From Pseudomonas sp. SID14000 (GTDB lineage: Bacteria; Pseudomonadota; Gammaproteobacteria; Pseudomonadales; Pseudomonadaceae): DNA of 64,000 nucleotides. The position numbers and the translations under genes were made by a program. Under the pieces are notes generated by a model. That model saw only the letters and a list, made by a program, of their open reading frames with translations. It did no database searches and was not told the origin of the DNA. This document shows, piece by piece, positions 25,130-33,033 of the stretch (the first letter of the stretch is position 1; every line of letters starts with the position of its first letter). The stretch spans positions 124,001 to 188,000 of the forward strand of contig NZ_NFZQ01000007.1 of assembly GCF_002165135.1 (NCBI RefSeq), written 5' to 3'.

Positions 25130-26190
25130 AGTGGCTGCCCGCTGTCGCGGGTATCTACCTCGACGAACACGCTCATGCCCTGGCTAAGCGCCTGTTGCAT
25201 GGCGGTTGGCAACTGGCGGAACTCGATGCGCGCCTGGATGCGCTGCACTACCTTGGTGAAGTTGCCAGTGGCGTTTTCCTGCGGTAGCAGCGAGAAGCGG
25301 GCGCCAGTGGCCGGCACCAGGCTATGCACCACGCCCTCGAACTGCTGCCCGGGAAAGGCATCGACGCTGATGCGTGCCGGTTGGCCGACGCGAACCCGGC
25401 TGATCTGGGTTTCCTTGAAGTTGGCCACCACCCATATGTGCTCGGTGCTGACCAGGCTCAACAGCTTTTGCCCGGCGACCACGAATTGTCCGGGTTGCAC
25501 ATCCTTGTGCACGATCACCCCACCCTGTGGGGATGCCTGCCGGGTGTCCTGCAGTTCAATGCGGGCCAGTGCCAGTGCTGATTCAGCGGCCTTGATCCGG
25601 TACTCTTCAACCTTCAGCGCCGCCTGGTTGGCCAAGGTACCTTCGCGGGCTGCCGTGGAGTTGTCGCGGGCTGCCTGCAACTGGTGGTTCAGGGCGTTGA
25701 AGCGGGCCCGCGCAGCTTCCAGGTCCTGGGTGCTGACCACCCCCTGGTTTGCCAGGCGTTGCGTGCGTTGGTAGTCGCTGCGGGCTTGCTCGACATTGGC
25801 CACCAGCTGGCCGATGGTGGCCTGTGCTGCCTGGCTGCGCGCTGCTGCACTACGCACCTGGCTGTCCATAAGGCCGGGCATGCCGCCTTGCCCGGTGGCC
25901 ACCAGCGCGCCCAGGTAATTGGCCCGGGCTTGTTCAAGCCGCTGCTGGTATTCATCCTCGCGCACCTGGAACAGCAGGTCGCCTTTGTTCACCCGCGTGT
26001 TCTCGTGCACAGGCACCTGTACTACCACGCCGCTCAGCCGGGCCCGAATGGGGATGATCACGCCTTCCACCTCGGCGTTGTCGGTGCTGACGTACTGCCT
26101 CGCGTATTGCCAGCGTTGCAGCCCGAGTACTGCCAGGCCTGCGATGACCAGCGTCGATACTGCCAACTTGGCGTACTTGCCTTTCACCAT
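25126..26190 (-). CDS. Membrane-fusion protein (EmrA/HlyD type)
   Basis: The 354-residue protein has one N-terminal membrane anchor (about 8-25). It then has a lipoyl half-motif (VEGVIIPIRARLSGVVVQVP), a periplasmic helical hairpin (about 90-200) and the HlyD beta-barrel (VHKDVQPGQFVVAGQKLLSL). It joins the EmrB-type pump to the TolC-type duct. The start is ATG 26190, about 70 bases after the DUF3050 gene, with a perfect hairpin in that gap. Confidence 0.9.
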   Translation of the reverse strand: MVKGKYAKLAVSTLVIAGLAVLGLQRWQYARQYVSTDNAEVEGVIIPIRARLSGVVVQVPVHENTRVNKGDLLFQVREDEYQQRLEQARANYLGALVATGQGGMPGLMDSQVRSAAARSQAAQATIGQLVANVEQARSDYQRTQRLANQGVVSTQDLEAARARFNALNHQLQAARDNSTAAREGTLANQAALKVEEYRIKAAESALALARIELQDTRQASPQGGVIVHKDVQPGQFVVAGQKLLSLVSTEHIWVVANFKETQISRVRVGQPARISVDAFPGQQFEGVVHSLVPATGARFSLLPQENATGNFTKVVQRIQARIEFRQLPTAMQQALSQGMSVFVEVDTRDSGQPL

Positions 26191-26222
26191 GTCACACGCT
26201 CTCGTCCTTGTCGTTGTGGGCC

Positions 26223-26261
26223 ATTACCCCTTGCCTGCGGTGGGCGCAGGCAAGGGGTAAT
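26223..26261 (-). other. Perfect 17-bp hairpin inside the operon
   Basis: ATTACCCCTTGCCTGCG (26223-26239) and its exact complement (26245-26261) flank a 5-base loop. It sits in the only intergenic gap of note within the operon, between the stop of the DUF3050 gene and the EmrA start. There is no T run, so it is not a standard terminator. An RNA-processing or stability element that sets the ratio of enzymes to exporter is an inference. Confidence 0.7.
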
Positions 26262-26263
26262 GC

Positions 26264-27058
26264 TCAGCTGGTTGCTGCCACACACGTGGCCTGCGCGGTA
26301 GCGCGCTGATGCAGTTGCTCCAGCACGCCATCCCACAGCACGGTGCGGGCCACCAGCGCTTCGGCGGCGCTTTTCGCCAGGACCTGCTGTTGCTCCGGTT
26401 CGTTGACGATCTCGGTGATGATGCGTTTGGCCGCCGGACCGTGATCGTCGCCGTCCATTTCGATGTGGCGCTTGAGGTAGTAGGTGAGCATCGGCACGCT
26501 GGTTTCATCGATGGCCCAGCGTTGCAACAGGCCGCTGAACATGTCCGGGATGATGTCTTCGCGACCGAAGAAGAAGTACGCCAGCACCTGCTCGGTCGAG
26601 CCGTGCAGGGCAACCTCCAGGGTTTTGCTGACGAATACCTTGGCCGGCAACGGGATGTCGACATTGGTCAACGCCTGGGCCAGCGGCACGCCCGCTTGCA
26701 GCAGCGCCTGGAACTGACGGAACGGGCCGGTGTCGGCGCCAATTTCGTCCATCGCGCTAAGGTACAGGTCCAGGTGGCTTATGAAGCCGCCGTCAGGGTG
26801 TTCGTCGGTTTCCTCGCCGGTTACGATCTCGTTGATCAGTCGCGCGGCAATGATGTGCCGGGGCGGCAGCCAGGGCAGGGTGACGCAGGTAAGGTCGCGC
26901 TGGATGCGCTTGAGCAGCGTCATGAAATCCCACACGGCAAAGACGTGGTTCTCCATCAGCAGGCGTACGTCATCCAGGGTGCTGATGCGGGCGAACAGCG
27001 GGTGTGCCAGCAGGGTGCGGCGTTCGTTTTCAATCAGTTCATCTACGTCAAAAGACAT
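26264..27058 (-). CDS. DUF3050 / haem-oxygenase-fold protein, possible non-haem diiron enzyme
   Basis: The 264-residue protein is all-helical in appearance. Acidic-His clusters stand out: ENHVF (Glu36, His38), NEIVTGEETDEH (Glu77, Glu82-83, Glu86, His87) and RHIEMDGDDHG (His198, Glu200, Asp204-205, His206). They are spaced as in haem-oxygenase-like metal-dependent oxidases. Members of this fold include UndA, the N-oxygenases of the ham/pvf pathways and BesC, which act on fatty acids or amines. DUF3050 itself has no settled function. AAGGAGCC lies before ATG 27058. Confidence 0.72.
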   Translation of the reverse strand: MSFDVDELIENERRTLLAHPLFARISTLDDVRLLMENHVFAVWDFMTLLKRIQRDLTCVTLPWLPPRHIIAARLINEIVTGEETDEHPDGGFISHLDLYLSAMDEIGADTGPFRQFQALLQAGVPLAQALTNVDIPLPAKVFVSKTLEVALHGSTEQVLAYFFFGREDIIPDMFSGLLQRWAIDETSVPMLTYYLKRHIEMDGDDHGPAAKRIITEIVNEPEQQQVLAKSAAEALVARTVLWDGVLEQLHQRATAQATCVAATS

Positions 27059-27098
27059 ACTCGGCTCCTTGAGTGTGGGGGGCTCACCGGGCAGTGAA

Positions 27099-28070
27099 TC
27101 ACTGCCTGGGGCTACCAGGCGGTGGCATCGTTTGCCAGGCGCCGGCATAGGGGAAACGTGCCTTGCAGTAGCGCAAGGCTCCGAAGAAACGCGGTTCGAT
27201 CAGCGCCTGGCGGCCTTCATACCAACCGCTGGCGAGCAGTTGGCGGTGCAGGCGCGGCAGGCGCCAGCACGGCACCCGTGGATACAGGTGGTGCTCCAGG
27301 TGGTAATTGGAACCCAGGTGCAACAGGGTGCTCAGGCCGGCGGTACGCGAGCGGGCCACTGGCAGCGCGACACTGGCCTCGAAGGCATGCTCCTGGTAGG
27401 CGTTCAGGGCAGAAATCAACAAAGCCAGCAGCAGGCAGCCCGCCACGGCGGGCAGCAGCAACGGCCACTTTGCCGCCAGCAGCAGCCACAATGCCGGCCA
27501 CAACAGCTGACAGGCCAGGTTGGCTCTGGCCAGCAAGCGGATCTGCCGGTCCGGCAGTGGCAGCGTGCCGCTTACCTTGGCGCCGGGCAGGGCCAGGCGC
27601 ACGGTTTGCAGCAGGTACCAGGCGGTGGCATGCAGGCGCGACACCAGCAGCCGGGTAACTGCCAGGCGATAGCGCCGCAACAGGCGCCAGTCCGGGTCCT
27701 TTGGGCTGCCGTTGTAGCGATGGTGCTGCCAGTGGTCGACGAAGTAGCCAGTGACGCAGAAGCCCGTGAGCATCGAGCTCAGCAGCACCGCCAGCAGGCA
27801 GCTGTACAGGCGGTTGTCGCTGAGGTTGAAGTGGAAGCCTTCGTGGCCCAGGATTCCCTGCAGGAACAGGCCGTAGCCCGCCAGTAGCAGCAGCGGCAAA
27901 GCCAGCGGCCATGCCTGTGGTGCCTGGTCGAGGATGGCCACCAGTAGAACCAGCGGTGCGGCGAACAGCAGCAACGCATACCCGACCACCAAGGTGGTTT
28001 CCAACGCCGACGGCTTGAGCAGGCTGCGCTCCAGGCGTAGCGTGGGCTTGTCCAGTGCCAGTTGCGTCAT
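27099..28070 (-). CDS. Membrane fatty acid desaturase-like protein
   Basis: The 323-residue protein has about six hydrophobic stretches. It carries the three histidine boxes of the integral membrane desaturase family: HEGFH (76-80), HWQHH (113-117) and HLEHH in SNYHLEHHLYP (257-261). An extra His lies in NAYQEHAF (228). The family desaturates or hydroxylates acyl chains or related lipids at a diiron site. It starts 10 bases after the SDR stop. The substrate (acyl-CoA, free amine or amide) cannot be told from the sequence. Confidence 0.88.
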   Translation of the reverse strand: MTQLALDKPTLRLERSLLKPSALETTLVVGYALLLFAAPLVLLVAILDQAPQAWPLALPLLLLAGYGLFLQGILGHEGFHFNLSDNRLYSCLLAVLLSSMLTGFCVTGYFVDHWQHHRYNGSPKDPDWRLLRRYRLAVTRLLVSRLHATAWYLLQTVRLALPGAKVSGTLPLPDRQIRLLARANLACQLLWPALWLLLAAKWPLLLPAVAGCLLLALLISALNAYQEHAFEASVALPVARSRTAGLSTLLHLGSNYHLEHHLYPRVPCWRLPRLHRQLLASGWYEGRQALIEPRFFGALRYCKARFPYAGAWQTMPPPGSPRQ

Positions 28071-28080
28071 CGGCCTGGCC

Positions 28081-28908
28081 TCAGTCGATCAGTTCGGGTT
28101 TGAGCGACAGCTGCCCGGCCTTGCTCAGGCTGCGCAGGCGCAAACCGATGAAGGCATCGACCAGGCTGGGCAGCCAACGCGCGGTGTACATGGCCACGCT
28201 GCCGAGGAAGGTCAGGCCGCGGTTGCGCAGGCCATGCTGGGTGCAGGCTCGTACCAGGCCATTGCTGGCGTCATCGAGCTTTTCCTCCAGCGACAGCACC
28301 ACGCGCTCGCCGCGCTTGAAGCTGACCAGTCGCTTGACCGACAGACCGACCCGTTCAGCCGGGTCGTGAATGGCGGTATCGATGAACCCGGGGAACACCG
28401 TGACCACGTCCAGCTGCCCGGGGTACTGCATGCGCAGCACATCCGAATAGGCGCTCATGGCTCGCTTGCTGGTGGCATAGGCGGCGACGTAGGGCGCGTT
28501 GACCAGGGCGAACAGCGAAGACACGTTGACCACCTTGCCACGCTTGCGCAGCAGCGCCGGCAAGAACCGCGAGGTCAGTTGCCAGGGCGCCAGCAGGTTG
28601 ACTTCCAGGGCACGGCGCACGTCATCGTTCACCCCTGTTTCGCCCCGTTCCAGGGTCAGCACCCCGGCATTGTTGATCAGGATGTCGATGTCGCCGAAGC
28701 GCTCCAGGATCGAGGCGGCAGCTTCGTCCAGACGCTCGCGATCGCACAGGTCGAGCAGGTAGTAGGCATCGAAGTTCAGTGCCATGTGCGGCTCGAGCCG
28801 GTCAATGCCGATTACGGTTGCCCCTTGGCGCTTGAGCTTGCGCGCGGTTTCCAGGCCAAGGCCGCGTGCCGCGCCGGTAATGACGACGATCTTGTTGAGC
28901 AGTTTCAC
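28081..28908 (-). CDS. Short-chain dehydrogenase/reductase (classical SDR)
   Basis: The 275-residue protein has the NAD(P) motif TGAARGLG (11-18), NNAG (79-82) and the catalytic set Ser131, Tyr144, Lys148 (YATSK). An Asp after the second strand (GIDRLEP) suggests NAD rather than NADP. It starts with GTG 28908, overlapping the acyl-CoA-dehydrogenase-like stop by four bases. The C-terminal 60 residues are basic and amphipathic, which would fit a membrane-bound lipid substrate. Confidence 0.88.
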   Translation of the reverse strand: MKLLNKIVVITGAARGLGLETARKLKRQGATVIGIDRLEPHMALNFDAYYLLDLCDRERLDEAAASILERFGDIDILINNAGVLTLERGETGVNDDVRRALEVNLLAPWQLTSRFLPALLRKRGKVVNVSSLFALVNAPYVAAYATSKRAMSAYSDVLRMQYPGQLDVVTVFPGFIDTAIHDPAERVGLSVKRLVSFKRGERVVLSLEEKLDDASNGLVRACTQHGLRNRGLTFLGSVAMYTARWLPSLVDAFIGLRLRSLSKAGQLSLKPELID

Positions 28909-30050
28909 AGGGTGACTCCATTGGCAATGCTGAAGGTGGCGCCTTGCAGGTAGCGGTCGAGGTTGGCCGTCATGCTGAAACGCCCGGGAGGGTGGAACTG
29001 CAGGCCACGGGTACTGGCCAGCCAGTCGCAGCCCAGGTTCGAGCGGATGAAGGCCAGGCCCCCGAGCATCTGGTGGGCCAGGTCGGACGCGCTGGCCAGT
29101 TGCTGCTCGATGCCGTAGCGGGTCAGCAGCAGGCGCGCCAGCAAGTCATCGGCGTTGCCTTGCAGGTGTTCCACTTCGTGCGCCAGGCCTTCCAGCGCGC
29201 TCAGGCACAGTTGCAGTTGGCAGGCCAACTGCACGCGCTGCTGGTCGCTCCAGCGGCGCTCGTCGATCGCCCGTTCCACCAGGCCCATGCAGGCGCCCAG
29301 GTAGCTGGCGCTGATCAGCAACTCGAACCAGATGAAACCGATGGTCTGCACGTCGCCCAACTGCGACTTCAGCCCGGCGGAGAAGATCATCTTGTCGCTG
29401 ACGTAGACATCCTCCAGGCGAAGTTCCAGGCTCTGCGCCGCGGCCAAGGCGCTGTTGCCCCAGAATGGGTGATGGCTGATGCCCGGGGCGGTCGCGGGGA
29501 TGAGCGCGATCATCAGTTCCTCGCCGTCCTCGCTGGTGCGGCTGTAGCTGGCGGTCAGCAGGTCCATCGAGCTGCTAAGGCTGCACGGTTGCTTGCTGCC
29601 GCTCAGGCGTACACCGTCGGCCAGTTGCACGGCTTCCATGCCGGCATCGAGGATGCCGCCACCAGGTACGCCTTCGGCGAAGCCCGAAGCCAGCAGCAGA
29701 CGTTGCCGGGCGATAGCCGACAACAGCAGGCCTTCGGCGCCTGCACCATTGGCGGCAACGGCGACCAGGCTGGCCACGGAAAACTGGTGCATGGTGCTGG
29801 CCACAGCTAGCGAGGGCGATAACGCACCGAGGGCAAGCTGTACCTGCAGCGCTTCGCGTGCGCTGGCGCCCAGGCCACCGCCAGCCTTTGGCACCAGCAA
29901 GGCAACCGGGCCGGTATGCTTGAACCAGTCCACCACCGGGCTGTCCGCGGCTTCGCGCTGTTCGAAGGGCAGCTCCGTCAGCAGGTCGGCAAAACCTGGG
30001 GCAAAGCGCTGCAGGGTTTGCCTGGCGTTGTGCAGGAGTGACAAGGGCAT
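28905..30050 (-). CDS. Acyl-CoA dehydrogenase-like flavoprotein
   Basis: The 381-residue protein has the three-part acyl-CoA dehydrogenase layout: an N-terminal helical domain with PKAGGGLGAS, a middle beta domain and a C-terminal helical bundle ending LDRYLQGATFSIANG. Motifs are weaker than in beta-oxidation enzymes, so it may instead be one of the pathway-specific desaturases or flavin oxygenases that reuse this fold. ATG 30050 is the start; it lies 4 bases beyond the SRPBCC stop. The longer frame upstream is antisense noise. Confidence 0.82.
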   Translation of the reverse strand: MPLSLLHNARQTLQRFAPGFADLLTELPFEQREAADSPVVDWFKHTGPVALLVPKAGGGLGASAREALQVQLALGALSPSLAVASTMHQFSVASLVAVAANGAGAEGLLLSAIARQRLLLASGFAEGVPGGGILDAGMEAVQLADGVRLSGSKQPCSLSSSMDLLTASYSRTSEDGEELMIALIPATAPGISHHPFWGNSALAAAQSLELRLEDVYVSDKMIFSAGLKSQLGDVQTIGFIWFELLISASYLGACMGLVERAIDERRWSDQQRVQLACQLQLCLSALEGLAHEVEHLQGNADDLLARLLLTRYGIEQQLASASDLAHQMLGGLAFIRSNLGCDWLASTRGLQFHPPGRFSMTANLDRYLQGATFSIANGVTL

Positions 30051-30054
30051 GGCA

Positions 30055-30498
30055 TCAATCCTTGATCTGGCTGTTCGGGAACAGGCCATGGATGATGGCG
30101 CTGATGTTGTCGCGGATCGCTTGTCGGGCGACCGGGTCCAGCATGTCGGCCAGCATCGGCAGGCCCAGGTCGAAGCAGGAACGGAAGGCAATGCTGGCGC
30201 CTTCGGCGGTTTCGCTGACTTGCCAGGAACCGGAGAAGTGGTCGATGTCGCCAGCGGTCTGGCGGAAATGAATATGCAGGTTGGCCGGGTCGAACACGTC
30301 ACGTTCCTGCCATTTGAGAATGCCGCTGTGGAAGTTCACCTCCCAGTTGCTCAGCACCTCGTGTTCATGGATCGCTTCGATCTCGATATTGCGCACCGAC
30401 TCGCACAGCTGCGGATAGATGCTGAAGTTGCTGATGGCGGCGTAGACCTGTTCGGCACTCTGGCTGGGAACATGGGCGTTCAGGCTGACTTCTTTCAT
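30055..30498 (-). CDS. SRPBCC/polyketide cyclase-like protein
   Basis: The 147-residue protein has the START/SRPBCC pattern. It opens with an amphipathic strand (VSLNAHVPSQSAEQVYAAI), has SNFSIYPQLCESVRNIEI, and ends in a long C-terminal helix. Proteins of this fold cyclise or carry hydrophobic molecules; CoQ10-type and aromatase/cyclase members are both possible. In this operon it could hold or fold a lipid intermediate. It lies 9 bases after the aminotransferase stop. Confidence 0.75.
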   Translation of the reverse strand: MKEVSLNAHVPSQSAEQVYAAISNFSIYPQLCESVRNIEIEAIHEHEVLSNWEVNFHSGILKWQERDVFDPANLHIHFRQTAGDIDHFSGSWQVSETAEGASIAFRSCFDLGLPMLADMLDPVARQAIRDNISAIIHGLFPNSQIKD

Positions 30499-30507
30499 TT
30501 CGGTGTC

Positions 30508-31764
30508 CTATTCAAAGGTGCTTGCGAGGGCGCGGGCGAAACCGCCGAGCAGCCATTCAACGTCGCTGTCGCTGTACAGGGCGGGCGGTGTCAGGCGGAT
30601 TACCCGGTGATCGTTGAGTGAGTGGTTGACCACGATGCGTTGGTCGATCAGGTGCATGACCATGTTTGCCGCCAGCCCGGCATCGACGAACTCCAGGCCC
30701 AGCAACAGGCCGGCACTACGCAGCTGTACCTGGCCGCCGCGCGGGTGTTGGCGCAGCACGCTCTGCAGGCCCTGGCGCAGGCGTTGCCCCAAGGCTTCGG
30801 CGCGCTCCACCAGCTGTTCGCGCTGCATCACCTGCAATGTCGCCATTACCGCGGCCATGGCCAGCGGGTTGGCGCCGAAGGTGGAGGTGTGCATCAACGG
30901 GTTGCGATTGAGCGGTGCCTGCATGTCGGCCGTGCAAACCATGGCGCTGACTGGCACGCAGCCGCCGGACAGGCTTTTGCCGACCAGCAGGATGTCCGGT
31001 ACCACGCCCTCGTGCTCGCAGGCCCACCAACGGCCGGTACGGCCCATGCCAGACTGGATTTCATCGGCAATCAGCACCGCTCCGTATTGGTCGCAGAGTT
31101 TGCGCACCTGCTGCAGGTAGCCGGCCGCAGGCACTATTACCCCGGCTTCGGCCTGCACCGGCTCGAGGATCACGCAGGCGCGTTCGGGCTGCGCCTGTAA
31201 CTGCAGGCGCAACGCATCGACATCACCGAATGGCACGAAATGGCTGTCGCCCAGGCGGTCGGCGAACGGTGAGCGATACAGTGCACGGCCAGTGACCGCC
31301 AGCGCGCCAAGGGTCTTGCCGTGGTATCCACCCAGGGTCGAGATCACCTGTTGGCAACCGTTGAGCCAGGCCAGTTTCAGTGCTGCCTCGGTGGCTTCGG
31401 TGCCGGAGTTGCAGAAATACACATACTGCAGGGGCGCCGGGCATACCGCGGCCAGGGCTGCAGCGGCCTGTGCCTGGAACGGGTTGAGCATCAGCTTGCT
31501 GGCCATCGGGTGGCTGTGCAGCTGTTGGCTGACCTTCTCGACTACCTGTGGGTGCGAATGCCCGAGCAGGAACACGCCGTAGCCGCCGGCATCCAGGTAG
31601 CGGTTGCCGTCCATGTCGAACAGGTAGACGCCTTCGCCAGCCACTTCGATCGGCAGGTTCATCATCGACGCAAGGCGCGCATAGCCGGCATTGACATGGT
31701 CACGGTACTGGGCGCGCACGCGCTCGGCGTCGAGCCCTTCGGGCAGGGGAATGAAGCTGTTCAT
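30508..31764 (-). CDS. Class III PLP aminotransferase
   Basis: The 418-residue protein is of the ornithine/4-aminobutyrate aminotransferase family. It has the phosphate-binding NSGTEATEAA (119-128), GGYHGKTLGAL, the cofactor Asp in IADEIQSGMGRTG (Asp234) and the PLP Lys263 in VGKSLSGG. Members of this class convert aldehydes to primary amines. Its neighbour is an acyl reductase that could make the aldehyde, as in the PigE and TamH pairs of prodiginine and tambjamine pathways. The start is ATG 31764, just beyond the reductase stop. Confidence 0.9.
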   Translation of the reverse strand: MNSFIPLPEGLDAERVRAQYRDHVNAGYARLASMMNLPIEVAGEGVYLFDMDGNRYLDAGGYGVFLLGHSHPQVVEKVSQQLHSHPMASKLMLNPFQAQAAAALAAVCPAPLQYVYFCNSGTEATEAALKLAWLNGCQQVISTLGGYHGKTLGALAVTGRALYRSPFADRLGDSHFVPFGDVDALRLQLQAQPERACVILEPVQAEAGVIVPAAGYLQQVRKLCDQYGAVLIADEIQSGMGRTGRWWACEHEGVVPDILLVGKSLSGGCVPVSAMVCTADMQAPLNRNPLMHTSTFGANPLAMAAVMATLQVMQREQLVERAEALGQRLRQGLQSVLRQHPRGGQVQLRSAGLLLGLEFVDAGLAANMVMHLIDQRIVVNHSLNDHRVIRLTPPALYSDSDVEWLLGGFARALASTFE

Positions 31765-31768
31765 CGTC

Positions 31769-32842
31769 TCAGGCCTCCATGGCCAGTTCGCCACGGCTTT
31801 CACCCGCTACCGGAATCTTCAGCATGCGTTGCATGGCAGAAAGCTTGGGCGACAGGCGTGCCAGGGTCAGGGCCAGCTCTTGGTGTGGTGAACGCATGGC
31901 CAGGCGCTTGGCTGGCAACAGTTGTTCAAGGGAGCTGGGCAGTGGCTGCAGCAGGCTGGCGTAGCGGCACAGCTGGGTGGCGCGGCCGAGGGCGGCGCGG
32001 ATATTTTCTTCCAGGGCCGGCAGGAACACCGGGCGTACCAGGCGTTCGTAGATGTCCGGGTTCATGCACCGCGGACGCTGGAAGGGCTTGCCCTGGTTGT
32101 GCATTTCCGCGCACATCAGGTCGAGCAGGTTGCGGATATCCAGTGCCTGCGGGCCGTTGCTGAGGAAGTAGTCGTCACCGATAAGGCGCTGGTCCAGCGC
32201 GCTGGCGATGCCTGCCGCCGCCACGTCGCGGGCGATCACGTCGACCCGTCCGTCCTCCGGGCACGGGATGATCGGCAGGTAGCCCGACATCATCAGCCCC
32301 ATGGTCAGGTGAAAGCCCTGCAGTATGGGCATGTGGCCGCTGTGGCTGTCGCCGATGATGATCGACGGGCGGAAGATCGACACCGGTACGCCCGCATCAC
32401 GTACCAGGCTTTCGGCCTGGCGCTTGACCACTTCGTACGGGGTCGAAGGCATCACCCCTGGGTGATAGTCACACGGGTGGGTGAAGGCGGTGCTGATGTG
32501 GTACAGCGGCACATCGGCGTCGCGGACAAACTCCAGTACTTGCTCGGTGCCCTGGTAGTTGACCGCGAACACCGCTTCGGCGTGGCCATCCAGGCGGGTA
32601 ATGGCCGCACAGTGGATGACCCAGTCGACCCGCTTGGTCAGCGCCAGGTAGTCCGCGCTGGAAAGGCCCAGGCGCGGTTGGCAGATGTCACCGCGCAGGG
32701 TTTCGACCCCCGGGTGGCGGATGCTGCTACGGCGGGTCAGGCAGACCAGGTGATAGCGCTCGGCCAGTTGGTCGATCAGGGTATCACCCAGTACGCCGGC
32801 ACCGCCGGTAAGGAAAACGGTCAGCCGTGAGGGTCCTGACAT
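31769..32842 (-). CDS. Extended SDR resembling fatty acyl/thioester reductases
   Basis: The 357-residue protein has the nucleotide motif TGGAGVLG (12-19). It has HCAAITRLDG (78-87, shared with the NAD_binding_4 group), ISTAF (116-120) and catalytic Tyr136 and Lys140 (YEVVK). This family includes fatty acyl-CoA reductases and the terminal reductase domains of NRPSs, which release aldehydes. A nucleoside-sugar epimerase is the alternative. It is the first gene of the operon, with AAGGAG before ATG 32842. Confidence 0.8.
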   Translation of the reverse strand: MSGPSRLTVFLTGGAGVLGDTLIDQLAERYHLVCLTRRSSIRHPGVETLRGDICQPRLGLSSADYLALTKRVDWVIHCAAITRLDGHAEAVFAVNYQGTEQVLEFVRDADVPLYHISTAFTHPCDYHPGVMPSTPYEVVKRQAESLVRDAGVPVSIFRPSIIIGDSHSGHMPILQGFHLTMGLMMSGYLPIIPCPEDGRVDVIARDVAAAGIASALDQRLIGDDYFLSNGPQALDIRNLLDLMCAEMHNQGKPFQRPRCMNPDIYERLVRPVFLPALEENIRAALGRATQLCRYASLLQPLPSSLEQLLPAKRLAMRSPHQELALTLARLSPKLSAMQRMLKIPVAGESRGELAMEA

Positions 32843-32937
32843 GGGCTAGCACTCCTTGCTCGCTAGGTTGATGAAGTGGCATGTGCCATGGCGCCCGTCT
32901 GCCTGGCAGTCGCAAGGGGGCCAAGAGACCGGAACGA
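32843..32937 (-). promoter_or_regulatory. Presumed promoter/operator region of the lipid-amine operon
   Basis: This 95-base gap lies between the AraC terminator and the first operon gene. It contains dyads TGGCA-TG-TGCCA (32877-32888) and CTGCC-T-GGCAG (32899-32909) that could be regulator sites. I could not identify a convincing -35/-10 or sigma-54 promoter. Confidence 0.45.
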
Positions 32938-32970
32938 TTAAAAAAGCCGACCAGTAATCACGTGGTCGGC
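32938..32970 (-). terminator. Intrinsic terminator after the AraC gene
   Basis: On the minus strand GCCGACCA-CGTGATTAC-TGGTCGGC is followed by TTTTTTAA. It separates the regulator from the operon, so the operon needs its own promoter. Confidence 0.85.
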
Positions 32971-33033
32971 AAGTGGCCCTGCGCCTGACGTTGGAGACCC
33001 TGGTTGGCGCGGGCTGGAGGGGATGATGGCGAT

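Noticed and set aside
28905..30302. A longer N-terminus for the acyl-CoA-dehydrogenase-like protein
   Set aside because: The extra 84 residues overlap the SRPBCC gene in another frame and show no family similarity.
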